Below, piece after piece: positions 11,875 through 34,323 of a stretch of 64,000 bases of DNA. A model generated the notes under the pieces. The model made no database searches. It was not told the origin of the DNA and saw nothing but the letters and a program-made list of their open reading frames with translations. Every line of letters begins with the position of its first letter. Position 1 is the first letter of the stretch. The stretch lies in assembly GCA_051294375.1 (NCBI GenBank), contig CM119270.1:12275676-12339675 (forward strand), read 5' to 3'. This stretch comes from Paraspadella gotoi. Its lineage: Eukaryota > Chaetognatha. The translations under genes were made by a program, and so were the position numbers.

Positions 11875-14210
11875 GAGAGAGAGAGAGAGAGAGGAGAGCT
11901 GTCAAAAGAGACGGAGAGAGGGGGGCAGAGCGGGTTATTTGCATTCCGTTCATCCGCGAAGGAATCCATTCTCCCCGACTACATGTTTCTCTTCTCTTTC
12001 TTCTTCTTCTTCCTCTTCTTCTTCACCGTCATCTTCGTCTTCGTCGTCGTCGTCGCGGCCCCTCTTCGGCTGTAATCCCTCCTATAATCAATCATAGGGA
12101 ATCGCCTGCGTAAAGCTTCACCCTGCGAAGCTTTTCCCCCCTTTACCCCCGCCCAAACGAAATCCCGCCACAAACGCCCCCACGCGGGCGCAGCGATATC
12201 TTAGCACCCTCCTGCAGCAAACGCACAACAGCATAATATATCCATCAACCCAACAACCACAGTAAAATTATCTGTAGAACATCGAGTTTTACAATTGTGT
12301 AGTGCAAATATATTATAAAATATATATATATTACAAAATAATTGAGCAAGCGTTGCCAGCCTTTCAAGTAATTGAACCGTAATTTTTGAGAAATGGCACA
12401 AACTTTTTGAGATATGGCTTAAGATTTTGAGTCATGGAAACTGTGACGGAAACACTGAAAGCAATTAGTGTGGTTTCTGTTGCAGAATTAGGAATAAGTA
12501 ATACGATAAACAGAGAACAGATAACTAGTGTTTGGGGAAAACGTAAGCACGTACGGAAGACAATTTTCTTCGCATTTACTTTTTTTAAACATTTAAACAT
12601 TTAAAACAGAAAAGACAAAGGTTCTCTGGTTCCACCGCCATCGTCGTCGTCGTCGTCTTCATCCTCCTCCTCCTCTTTCGGTGAAGAGGCCCGAAGACGA
12701 AGACGAAGGAGCGAGAGACGCAGAATGATAAATTGCTTTTGTCTTCAGAAGGTCATACATAAAACTCAGAAGGCAAACCATCAACAAATGGGAAGACGAT
12801 ATCATCGCCAAAATAGGAAACCTCCCCCCCCCAACCTCTTTTCACTCTTCCCTTTTTCTTTTTCTCATTTTTTTTCTTTCGTTCGCTCTCGTTGTCGCCT
12901 TACTCCCACTTTTCCTCTTTCTATCTTCTCCCTTTCCCTCACCTCTCTCTTTTCTTCCCAACCTCTCTTCCTTTTTCACTCTTCTCGTTCCCACCCAGTC
13001 CTTCGAGTCGTTCCATCTTCCTCCAAAGGATTTTCTCTCCATCACTTTCTCCATCCCCATCATATTCACCGTCTTTCCCCATCACTTTCACTCTCCCTCA
13101 TCCTGACAACCAGACTCACGTCCCCCCTCCCCCGACTTTTTTGTTTTAAATGGATTCTCAATAATTTCCTCCGACTCTCGTTTATGTTTTGTGTTTTTAA
13201 CTTTTAAGATTTAGAGAAGAAAAAAAAAGTTTTTATTTTGTTTTAGCGATGGAACTCAGAGATGCAGTGGAACAGAATTCTGCGGTCGATAAACCTTGGA
13301 AAACATGACTAAAACGTTACATATATTTAATATTGATTTTTTAATCTACTCGTTAATTTCTTTCTTGTTGTACTCATCATCTGATAGTATTTCTATGCAT
13401 TTATCTTTTTCCAAATTTTAACACCATATTGTAATTTATTTGCAGTTTTTCAACTTTTTTATTACTTTTTTTTTCACGAGGTCACGAAACTATAACGTCA
13501 GCCGCAGTCATCATTGCTTTCATTTAAAACGTAAAACTCTAACTAACACTAATTACTAACTGGTTAAACTCATTACACCAAACCACTTGTACCTTTTCAA
13601 TTTTCTCCTCCCTCGAATTCTCTCTTTCCTCTTCCCCTTCTCTTTCCCTCTTTTCCATTCCCCCTTTTCTCTACCACTTCATCTTCTATCCTCTTCTTCC
13701 CCCACCTCCTCTCCTATCCACCCAATTCCCCCCTTTTCCTCCCCCACTTCCTCTCCTTCAAATGAAAAACCAGTGGCGCCACACAAAGAATCCGCGAGTC
13801 GGAAACTGGATTGCGTCTTCCTCTTCGGTTCTCCTCTTCATTCTCCTCCTCTACGCCACCTTTGAATTTTCCTCCTTCGTATCCTTTCATAAAATGTTTT
13901 ATAACAACCCCTCGTTTAATTTAATTCCGTAGTCTTTTTTAACGCTCTTGTTCAATTGTTTTTACATTCTATTTGTCGAGTCTTTCATACTATCTTTCAT
14001 AATATTTTCATATATATTTACATTCATTGACATGCCCAGTTTTCTTTTCCCTTCTGTCTCTGTCTCTCCACTTTTTCCTCCCTCCCTTTCCGCCTCCGAC
14101 TCTCCATTCATTTCCTTTTCTTGATCCTCCACTTCAAAAAATTTCTCTGCTGGAAAAAATATTCCAGGGTCACTCATTCTCCATTTTCTTCCGCGAGATA
14201 TCTGCTTCCG

Positions 14211-14337
<127 letters not shown>

Positions 14338-14795
14338 AATCATAGAACTGACAAAAAAAATAAAGTATAATAAGCTAAGTAGAAAAAACACATTTATTCA
14401 AATGAAGATTTGATGATGAAGAAGAGGAAAATGATGAAAGCTTCATTTGATTCATTTTGGGTTTGGCTTTCGAGGCGACTTTCGTTTTTCTTCTTCGTCT
14501 TCATCTTCTTCGTCGTCGTCGTCGTAGTCGTCGCCTTATCAGCGTTGCCCAGATTTGCTAACGAGCCAAGATATCCCCGAAAATTGAGGGTCGACAGAGG
14601 GAGAGGGAGAAGAGGGAAAATGTGTGAGACAGCGAGAGAGTCAAAGAAGAGGAGAAGAGAGAAAGTAAGATTACAATCAATGGGAACATTTTGACTGCAT
14701 AAACAGTTGTATCTAAGCGTCAAGAGAATGTCTGATAACACAAAGGAAATAAAGGATTACTTACTCTTAATTCTTTTAATTACATTTTTAAGATC

Positions 14796-15030
14796 TCTGC
14801 TTTTGACGTTTAACCTCAGCTCTAGAATGAGGTTAAATTGTGGTATGTTAACAAAGATAAAGATTATAATGTGAGCTGTGATGGACAGGAAGCTTACCAA
14901 GTTGGAAAATAAATAAATTGGCGATTTTACAGACAATATATTAGAGTTTTACTTTAACAAACAATATAGAGTTTTTTTCTTAATTCTCTAACGTATTTCT
15001 CTCTCGTTTCTCTCTCTCTCTCTCTTTCTC

Positions 15031-15083
<53 letters not shown>

Positions 15084-15423
15084 TAGCCACATGCGCATTC
15101 GTCATTCATAGATCACGTGAACTCAGTAGAATCAATCCATCAAAGGATAGAGACTTGGGTGCCGCTGGTCCCCATCTCTCCACCCCCTTCTTAAATCTTC
15201 AACATAGCATTATCCACCTCACCCCTGACTTGTAAAACATGCCGCAAATTCGAGTCAAATGATTAGTAATTTATTCAATTTCATTAAAGATTATTGCTTA
15301 AACTATCACTCACTCTACTTAATTTTCCAAGTTTTTTTTTGCTCAGACTTGTTGGTTATATAAAATCTTTATCATTTTATTACTTACCTTTTATCGATTA
15401 TTAAAAATCGTCACCGTTAAATC
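14796..15423. other. Intergenic, no gene seen
   Basis: This is unique AT-rich sequence with a (CT)n tract at 15000-15081 and a TCACGTGA palindromic E-box at about 15113. No exon could be supported. Confidence 0.5.
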
Positions 15424-15659
15424 TGAAGAGACAGTAATTATTGATAAGTGTTAATGACAGAACCGTTCAATATAAGCAGTCCCTGAGCTTCGGATCAGGC
15501 TGTAACACCATGTTACAGGCGGGTTAAGCGCCCCGTCCCTCTTAACTGCCAGACGACCACCGGGCTAGAACCCCGGACCTTTGGGTTGGGAGGCGAATGA
15601 CTTGCCTCCGGCACCAATGGCCGCTGATGAACGGTTGGTGGATTTTAGTCCACCATAAA
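15424..15659 (-). mobile_element. tRNA-derived SINE-like element, copy 1
   Basis: This 236-bp element is repeated at 35165-35400 with only two mismatches that I can count. Read on the minus strand it contains a tRNA-like stretch with a B-box-like GGTTCTAGCCC and, upstream, GGTGCCGGAGGCAAG and CGCCTCCCAACC, the arrangement typical of tRNA-headed SINEs. One end forms a hairpin (GGTGGA, loop, TCCACC), and the interior has CTGTAAC-ACCAT-GTTACAG. No clear target-site duplication or poly(A) tail is visible. It could instead be a foldback or MITE-like element. Confidence 0.7.
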
Positions 15660-17990
15660 TCATTATTTATTAAATAGCTCACGAAAGCATATTTCCTTCG
15701 TCCAAACATTTCTTATTACAATTTTTGGCTCTCTCATTTTTTCGCTATTTTCTATGAATCAAAAAAGATTCACCCAAAGACGAACCCCCCCCTCAACGCT
15801 CATTCATCGACACCCATCCCTCTCTCTGTCTCTCCACGATCGCCTTTTCTGAGGTCTTAATGAAGGATAATCGGGAAATGACGACGGAGGGCGCACCTGG
15901 CAACCGACCCTTGGCAACGCCTCGCTCTGGCCCTATCAACGGCCAAACGCCCCTAGCAACGCCCCTCGCGACGCCCACGCGAGTGCCTAACACGCTTGAG
16001 TCACGTGACTTTGAATCGGAGGCGAGATTCGGACGCGTGGTCAGAAGAGAAATTCAAGAAGCTACAATAGCTTGGTCTCCTCTCTCTCTCTCTCAATTGT
16101 GTTTAAATAGTAGCACCTTCGAAGAGCGCTTGTGATCCGACGGGAGCGAGGCACATCACCAATGAGTGGTAGAAGCTTCAAACAAATTACGTTATTTTAT
16201 TAGGAACCCGATAGACCGCCCAGATAGAATATTACTTTCGGCCAAAAGGCAACGGCCAATCGGCTGAGAGTATTCCGTAGTTTTAGCTTACTAACATGGA
16301 ATATTATGTACATGTAATGGATTAAGTAATATTTGACGAAATTTTAGCCTCATTTGAGTAAATATATTAAAATATAATTACAAATTTACCACAAACTCCT
16401 AGATAAAAAGTAGTTCGGAACTCTCACATGAAACATGATGTAACATTTTCGAAATCATTTGTTTTTAAAAAACGTTCACGAATTTTTTAAAATCTTGATT
16501 AATAGAGGGCATTAACAGTTAGAGGTAATAAAACAAAAGACAGCTTAATTTCTACAAATGACAAAAATAAATAATATTAGTATTAGAATAGATTAACTGG
16601 TTAACAAAATAAAATAATGACCAGGCTATAATAAAAATATTTACTGTAATCATAAAACCATTTTAATATATTCTGAAATGAGTGAACCAATGCAAAAAAA
16701 AAAAGATTACATGAGTTGGCAAAAATTAGAAACGAATCAGCTCTAAAATATTCACTTTGGTTGCTTCGATTCGAATGTTGATATTACCAATGATCAATGA
16801 TAGTATAAATGATACTAATAATAATTAATATCGCTTACACTGATTTCTCAGCTAAGAATGATTAATTTAAAGCGTCAAACAATAACAAAACGAAAATTTC
16901 ATAAGCCTTTTACTTTATGCAAACCTCTGTGACTGCTAACAATAAAAAAACGATTACAAATAGCTGGTAATTAAAGTTGACTCTGGCTTGAGCCTTGCTT
17001 TTGGCTGACATTTTTTGTTCATTTCCCGTTGCTTTGCTTTGGTAGAGTCTTTCTTATCTGAACCACATTCCTCTCAGAAACGTCACGATTCTGATCGACC
17101 AATCAAAGCAAAGGTTTAGTGTTTTTGCATGTTTCACCAGCTAATCAGATTCTTGCTTTCGGGTTCACTCAGTCATGTTTTCGTGCTTTTTTTCTTTATA
17201 TGCTTTTCGTGCATTTCCCAATACATGAAAGAGTACAATTCTTTTCATATACTTAAAGCCTATGAAAAAAGCTTACAAATAACAAAATATAACTGTTTAC
17301 GTGGAAAGTGAGGTCACTTTGAAAAAAAACGAAAAGATGGTAAAGAATGTAAAAGAAGCGTGAGAGAACTACTTTCTTCAGCGTGCGTCTGTCGCGGATG
17401 GATTTGTTTGAAGGGTCCAAAATGGAGACGTTAATTGTCTAATACTAATAACAATGTTATGAAGCAGTTTTTACGCTTTTTAGATTTCTATCGCTTTAAT
17501 CACCTTTGTAATTCATTGTTATTGTAGGTTCTCATCATGAGGAGACCTTTTTTCGTGCTAATCTTCGAGAAATTAGCTCCTAAATGAACTTTTACATTCG
17601 ACCATTTTTCCACAACTCTCGGGCGTTCTGTTGTTTTCGTAGTTTCATCTCGTTTGAACATGTCTTCCACAATTAATGCAAAGACATCTAAACCCATATT
17701 TTTGTATTATTTAACGATTACTTAAGTTGCTTTCTGGTTAGTAAATTTGGCGAAATTTAAAATTTCAAGAAACTTATACGATATTATTCGCGTAACGAAC
17801 CTGTATACAAGAAAACAAATGTTTTAGAAGAATAATGAGTATACCTTTAATTATTTAAAACTTGTTGATTTGTCAAATTGTTTGAATAAAAGTGCATATT
17901 TATTCAGATTTGGCGGATGTCATGTTATTATTTCATTGTCCTAAATGTTAATTTTTGAGGTTGGAGTTTAACTCCTGCTTCGCAGCCACA
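15660..17990. other. Upstream region of KDM4, no coding exon seen
   Basis: This holds a CpG-rich island (about 15850-16150), then mostly AT-rich sequence with a CCAATCA box near 17099 and a second CpG-richer patch at 17370-17430. A 5-prime untranslated exon of KDM4 may lie here, but no donor-acceptor pair can be chosen from the sequence alone. Confidence 0.5.
15850..16150. promoter_or_regulatory. Candidate CpG-rich promoter upstream of KDM4
   Basis: The GC content jumps relative to the flanks. It holds several GGCAAC/AGCAACGCC words between 15898 and 15970 and a perfect palindromic E-box TCACGTGA near 16011, followed by a short CT tract. It lies 1.9 kb upstream of the KDM4 start codon on the same strand. 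The assignment to KDM4 is inferred from position only; it could serve another transcript or be a CpG-rich repeat. Confidence 0.3.
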
Positions 17991-27825
<9,835 letters not shown>

Positions 27826-28532
27826 ACTCGAGGCGATCGATTGGCGCACGAGGCTACGACGGTCTCCAGCAAGTCATAACCTCGCGTAGAGACTGGCGAA
27901 TCCACAGACATTTTTGTTCACCGTAGATTCGTTCAAATCGATCTTCCCGCTCTCCCTTTTCCCCCACAACAACAACCCTCCTTCCCTCTCTCCCCCAGAC
28001 CCCCCCCCCCAATCACCCGCTCTGCCCTTATGCTCTCGGAAATTGTGTACAAAGAAATCGATCGTGACTGAGAGACTTAAAGAAACTCTGTCCAATCACG
28101 TCGAAGGAGTCGCCTCCAATAATCCAGTCTTTTTACTCCTTTTATTTTGGTTTTGTGTTTTTTTTTCTTTTTTTCTAATCTCAAGCTTTTGTGGGTTTGT
28201 CAATATTTTAATAATTCCACCGGATTTTTCTCCCTACCAGAAAAGGAATTGTTGCTGGATCCATTGTTGTACAATGTACATTTTGTTTTTGCACCGTGTC
28301 ATCTCAAGTTTTTTGGTACTATCGCATACCCAAAGAATGAATTTTTCTTTTGCATAAGAAAATGATTCAAAATACGGCATAGACGCCCCAATCGGGGACT
28401 TAGTTTTAATATTTCAGCATTTTATCAGCCAATTTCCAGCTCGAGTTTTTATTGTTTTTTTTTTTGGATTTTCGATCCAACCAAAATTAAAATCAACTTC
28501 ACATCGATTCATAATTTATCACGTTGTTCACG

Positions 28533-28538
28533 AATAAA
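28533..28538 (+). terminator. Candidate polyadenylation signal of KDM4
   Basis: An AATAAA hexamer lies about 700 bp after the KDM4 stop, followed by a T-rich stretch (TTTTCCTTG). The intervening 3-prime region (27826-28530) has no other gene that I can support. Earlier variant signals cannot be excluded. Confidence 0.4.
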
Positions 28539-28539
28539 A

Positions 28540-29535
28540 TTTTCCTTGTATGATGAAATATATTCATTAAAAATTGCGGCTTTTAATTTTGTCCCTAATT
28601 TAGCGCAAATTTAAGTTAGCTTCCTAATTATCTTAATGTATCTAGCGCGAAATGAATGACTTATCATTAAAGTAGTTCTAATTCCGTCTCGATGAATTTC
28701 GCGAGAAGTCTCTCTCTCTCTCCAGTCTGAAAGCCAATTCTTTCTTTATATTTTATTGGACGTCTGTGCTGTCATAATTACTTTTTTTTATCTTTAATTC
28801 ATTAATTTTGTTTTTTCGATCGAATTGGATCGAAGCAGAGTTGTCGCATTAACTGAACAAGTTTATTCCTGACCAAGATTAATTATTAAGTTGTATTTAC
28901 TTGGTTCTCAGAGAGCACGCGGCGGAACGACTTGGTAAGCAGCTGCGGCGTAGATATGGGATATTGGGGTGAGGGGAATTAATCAAATAAGAATTTCCAT
29001 TTCTTTTCGGGAGCCAAGTGACTTCCGCTCCGCATTTTATAATTCCTTTCTTAAAGCCTCGAGATTTTACGTATTTTATTACAAAATCGTAAGATGGACA
29101 GGTTAGATTAAAAAAAATTGTTTTTTGTTCGTCCTAATGCCTTGAAAGAGTTTGCCTTTCTTGTCTTCCCGAACAAGCGAATATGAAAGTATGAAACTGA
29201 AGTCAGTCATAAAGATTTTTTTTCAGTGAGGAAAATTGATGACATTCCGGTTTTGTTCGAGAGCATATCTTCGTTTCGTCAAGGCTTTATCGAAATATAA
29301 TTCGAAAAAATGTTTTTTTAATTTTCCACGATCAAATCAATATTTTGCGGTTCAAACAATTTCAAAAAGGTGACGAAGATCATTTTAAATTTTATTTCTG
29401 AGTTATTCCTTATTCGATACTTCATTCCATTCTTTGCAGAATGGACACCGCCTTTTATTCGTTATTGGTTGATCCATGTCTTTTCACACCTAAATTTTTC
29501 ACCCTCCGTCAGAACCGACCCAAGGACGTAATAAG
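28540..29535. other. Intergenic and possible 5-prime leader of the next gene
   Basis: This is AT-rich and non-coding in appearance. A possible untranslated mini-exon lies at 28912-28934, between a TTCTCAG acceptor and a GTAAGC donor. A TTTGCAG acceptor at 29434-29440 precedes the first coding exon of the four-repeat gene, which suggests that its 5-prime UTR is spliced. Confidence 0.35.
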
Positions 29536-32500
29536 ATGGGGAACGATTCTTCATCTCCGATTCCCCCGCCCCCCTCCGATGAATTTCCACTCTTTTCAAT
29601 CACCTTCACCGGAACAATGGGTATATTTTATTCGACTTGATTCTTGAAAGTAATATTTAAATATATCTAACTTAAATTTATTTAAAAATGTTTTGATTCG
29701 GATATCAATAAAATTTTAAAATAACGTATTCAAATCGTTTTAATTTATATTCGTCTTAAAGGTTTACAAAATGTTGTTTTTCCTATGATCAGTCCGCGAC
29801 TCTCTCTACCTTCATTACTGTCAACAAACGGAAATAGCGATCATCTTGGACAGCATCAGGGAAAATTATCCACCGGGAATCGCGTCGCACGAACCCATGG
29901 TCATGTTTATTTATTTTACGTTATGTACAATTTTTTTAAGTGATGTAAAATACTGCAAGGTTTATTTGGGATGGAAGACTGTATCTAGTGCATCCTGTAT
30001 GTGCCAGATAATCCTCTATGAATGTTCACTGTTTCATGGATATTAAAATACAGAATTGGAAAATCCTTTTGCAATCTGCAATAAGAGTAACTTAATGTTC
30101 CATTCAACAGGTCGAGTTCGGTTACAAAATCAAACTTAATGGGTCACCCTTTGAAAATGTCAGGGCTGGCGGAACATCCGAGGCGATTTGGTCTAGAAAG
30201 TTTCTGGCGGATGTTTTTCTAAAACTGGGAAGAAGTGGTGAGCTCGGCCTTAAATAAGGTTGTGAAAGTTTAAATTATTTTTTAATTGATAGTTTATGTA
30301 TAATATACATTGTATGCAGCATTCAAATAAATAGTAAGAGTACAAAAAGTTAAACATAAAAAATGCCACGATATATTTTAAGCAGCGAAATCTGCAAAGG
30401 TTTTGTTACGATCCTCTTCCTACTAATACTTATCAGGTTGGGTCCCACTGGTCGCCTCGGACCTTCGACGCGCCGGCGACACGGCCACGATCTTCATGGA
30501 GCGCAAACCGGAAATGGCCAAAATCTTCGAAGACTCCAGCTGCCTCGCCGTCGTCGGCCTCCACGACTCATCGGAACTGCAGCTTCTCAACATCGACGAT
30601 GGATTGGTGAGAGAGGGGAAGTCGGACGAGATATTGATGAATGATGATGCGTGATTGGTCGATCGATTGATATATATATTGACTAAATTGTGATTACTTT
30701 TTGTTGGATCGTCGTCTGATTATCATTATCATTGAAATAATATGACCGAATTAGTTGGTGGTTTGATTTCTGTTTGGCCATTTGAATTTTTATTACCTTT
30801 GCAAATAGATGATTGTTCATTTTAATCCTCGCGTGATTAATGATTGGCAAAGGGATAAAGGTTGATTGATTGGTGATTAGCGCTCGGATTTGAACTTGCT
30901 AAAGGTTAAGAGTGTTTTGACGGGGACTACTGAATCATGATAAATGGGGATCGCTTTGTCTGAAAATAATCTCGTTGTTGTACAAATGGTTGGCGAGGAA
31001 TTTATTTTCAATGGACGATCTTACTCTTAGAAACATTTCTTCACAATTAAAGGTTCGTCTTTTGTTCGAATTCGTGTCAAAATCCTGGCACAAAAAAGTT
31101 ACGATGAAGGAAAAAAGAACGGACAAGAAAAACAAATTCGAACCCATTACAATTACGGTGAATGTAATACTATTGTCTTTGTACTTGTTACTAAATCTAA
31201 AATAATGAAAAGAATTTAAAAAAAGGCATTTGCCACAAAAGTTTACGCTCAGAAGAGGAAACAAGAATTGGAAGCCAAAATCTCCCCCTGAAGAATAGTT
31301 GTCATTCCATTTCAGGTCTTTGAAATGGATGGAAGTCCGTGGGGTTTTACCACGAGCGAGAGGGAGGCAGTTTACGGACGTCTCGCCGTTCTCAGGATCA
31401 TTGAAACTATGGCCAGTCAGGTCGGTCGGTAGATTGGTGTAAGCTTTAGACTTTAGTGATATTTTGAGAAATTTCGTTACAAGTTTTCATGCTCATTGTC
31501 AAACTTTTGTCGGAGACAATATCGTGGACAATCTCAAAGACTCTAAACTTAGCGATGCATATTATTATTAATCATTGTCTACTTGATTCGTGTTTATTTA
31601 TGAAATTGGTACAACCAATATAAAAATTATCCATTTATTTATTAAATAAGCTATCTTGCCCCTGACTTTGGACAGGCTTTGGTGGTTTAAGGCCTCCATC
31701 ACTCTTACAAGATAATTACATAGCAGGTCCCTGCAAGCTTTCAATCAAGACTCTCTCACAGTCCCGTTTATTCACTCCCAGAGTACCTGGCTTCCCTATC
31801 AATGAAGTGGAAAATATTTCAAAGAATGTTTCAATTGTATGAAAAGACCACTCCCTTATATTATTGTTTCCCTTTCAGCCCAGTGAGCATCGTGTGTTTA
31901 TTATCATAGAAAGTACGAAAGTTCGAAACGGTGGCACTGGCCGTGTTGCAATTCCATTTCATTAACAAAAACAAAAGAGCTATATGTACAACATCCGAAA
32001 TATATTTCGTTTGAACGCCCAGGGTTGGCGCCTCATCCTCAACTGCAACATCCGCCCGACAACGGACACGTTGTTCTTCGTGAGGGACCCCTCTGCGTCG
32101 GCGACGGAACGCCCTGGCGCCGTCAATATGTTCAGCTTGGGTCTGCATAAGATGGATGAGCTTAGGATCGTCGGTAGGACGCGCTGTGTTCTTTTGTTCC
32201 TTGTTAAATCTTTATTAGCACATCTACTGCCGTTTCCAACAGGTGGTGGTGGTGATGTGACCAACGACAAAACTTGGCAACGCTCCGTTGTTGAAGCTTT
32301 GTCCGCAGTCATCAGGAATTTTTGGCCAGGCGGTCTCAAACGCTTGGAGCAAAAGGCGAGTCGATTTTAAAGCCATCAAGAATGACAAATGTGTTTTTTT
32401 CTATCAATCAATTTGACCAATCAAGTCGGGCAATTCTATGAATAAAAATGTTCTAATCGATTAAATCAAATGTAATTTTTGCAATTATTTCTATCAATCT

Positions 32501-33715
32501 ATCAATTCTAACGAATCAATTAATGAAAGTCATGATTCTTCAAATCGTCAGGAGGATTTTTACGCTTTGGAGATGAACGGGACGCCGTTGTGGGCGGATG
32601 GCACCGATGCGGTCCAAGCTCGTCTCATGTTTGCCAAGGTTCTCTTCGCATTTCGGGGTGCGATGCCTGGTTAATCCCTTCTTATCTTTCTCAATCGCTT
32701 CAGATCTTCGAAGTTCTGATGTCTCTCGGTTGGACGGTGAAGACGACGATCGATTGCTCGAGAAAAGATCACGACAAAAACTCCTGCTTCTTCGAAAGAT
32801 GCAATCCTATCCGGGCCGACGTCGTCGTCGTGAGTTTTTCTTCCTTTTCCTTGCCGTCGATCTGACTGTACTTTTGCGGTAGGAATTCGAGACCCGCCAC
32901 TCGTCCGAGAATCGAGAGAATAAGCAGGACCATTGGGGCTGGCTGTTGCACCTGTTCCTATCCAAAGCGAAGGACTCTGGTGCGCGCCCTGCTAAATTAA
33001 GACAATGCTGGCTGTGTCTTGTCCGAGATTATAAATCTTGCGTGCAACGAAAGAACAACTTGCTCGCAGCATTATCAATTAAATACTTTGCGATCGAGAT
33101 TTCGATACTTGTACTCAATCCCCAATTTTTCCCGCGCTTCAGTTGAGCTTCAGCGAGGCCGACAAGATCCGCGCCATTAACTGCCCCAAGGATTTGGTGG
33201 AGAACATCGACGAGGCGATTAACCGGCAATGGGTCGTCCTGGGTCGACGGAAGTACGGGGCGTCGGAGGAATGGCGGCTCAAGGGAAACCCGTGGGACTG
33301 GGGACATTGGCAAAACAAAGGTCGGTCAAACAATGAATTGATGGGTATGTTGAATTATGTGGGTATGTGTTTGTTTCTCAATGTTCTCAATTTTATGTGA
33401 AATAGTTGCAAGAGTGAAGACTTGAAATTGTTTTCTTGTACTCCCTGCATGAAATATGTATTTATATTGTATAATGTACATATCAATTAATTTTTAGCTC
33501 TCGCCATAAATTTGCTGTACGTGCTCAATCGAAGCGGGTACGTGCTGCTTTGCTCAGTGGATACGTCAGCGAATTACGTGCGCCAAGACAGCGGACCGGA
33601 TTATCCGTTGGACGTTCACTCTTGGTACCTGATCACGAAAGAGGCACAAGCTGCACTAAGGTCTCACGCCATTGCCGCAAAGTTAATTCCCATTATTGTA
33701 CAAACTTTCAATTAA
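29536..33715 (+). CDS. Uncharacterised protein with four divergent repeats, 12 coding exons
   Basis: Exons: 29536-29620, 29793-29899, 30111-30237, 30437-30606, 31053-31157, 31316-31420, 32023-32173, 32243-32355, 32552-32638, 32704-32829, 33143-33344, 33498-33715. Phases agree across all of them, giving 1,596 nt, 531 aa. I do not recognise the family. Each repeat of roughly 110-130 aa runs: a F/L-x-S/G-x-F/L-containing strand, a helix ending near (W/Y)PxG, an aromatic strand, then G(S/T/N)P(W/F/L), a helix, GW or GY, a DxxR-like strand, and D-T-x-x-F-F/M. Examples are KLNGSPF, FEMDGSPWGF, LEMNGTPLW, RLKGNPWDW and SGWVPLVASDL, QGWRLILNCNI, LGWTVKTTIDC, SGYVLLCSVDT. No signal peptide or membrane segment is seen, so a cytosolic or nuclear protein is likely. 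Exon 31053-31157 and the last exon end are least sure, and the eighth intron appears to be GC-AG. Confidence 0.72.
31603..31811 (+). repeat. Dispersed repeat, longest copy
   Basis: This roughly 209-bp element begins near GGTACAACCAATATAAAAAT and ends at TTCCCTATCAATGAAGTGG. Its ends match 27231-27308 and its 5-prime half matches 61077-61138. It lies in an intron of the four-repeat gene. It has no open frame and no obvious terminal inverted repeat; the class (SINE or MITE) is unknown. Confidence 0.75.
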
Positions 33716-34323
33716 ACTGGAGCTCCATTAAATGTGAATACTGAATTTGGTGAATGTTTATTGGCTTGGAATTTAATCTTTTTATTATAAAAGGCCATTT
33801 CGCGAGTCGAACTTTCACAACGCTGATTGGAATCACATCACAGCTATGATAGTGGATAAAGTAAATTCGTTTTAATTTGATATGAAAAATAGCTGTCCTG
33901 AATTCTTGTTAACTATAAATATTCTAAATTCATATGTTTAAATAGACTAACAGACCTATCCACTATATATTATATAACTATCCAATATATAATTAATTCC
34001 ATCTAATTCTTAAACTTTACCTCGAACTGAAAAAAAATTAAACATAAATATATTTTCGACCACCGATTTTATTTTTACCATTGTTAAAACAAAACATGTA
34101 AAAAATGTATTGACTAATTGATTGACTAAAAAATATATTAGTAATCCAGAGCGAGATTTTTAGTTTTGTTAGTGTCTCAAAATGCAGGTTAATTTTCAAA
34201 AACGAAATAAATTTGTTCTTAAGTTGTTAAAAAACAAAAGAATAGAAAATTTTACAATTGGGCTGAGCATGCCGAGATGTAATCCCCTAAAAAATCAAAT
34301 TTTCATGTGTCAATAATGTGACT
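33716..34323. other. Convergent intergenic region
   Basis: AT-rich DNA lies between the plus-strand four-repeat gene and the minus-strand pentraxin-like exon. The only suggestive stretch is 33795-33855 (GCCATTTCGCGAGTCG onward), which could be a downstream exon if the upstream gene is spliced beyond 33658, but no frame is convincing. Confidence 0.5.

Noticed and set aside
15860-16135. Plus-strand 91-codon frame in the CpG-rich block
   Set aside because: It has Pro/Ala/Thr-rich composition from repeated GCCCC words and no similarity; it is better explained as a promoter or CpG-rich leader.
31227-31293. Possible exon AFATKVYAQKRKQELEAKIS in the four-repeat gene
   Set aside because: It ends in an in-frame stop (TGA) before any usable donor, so it cannot lie between 31157 and 31316 in the model.
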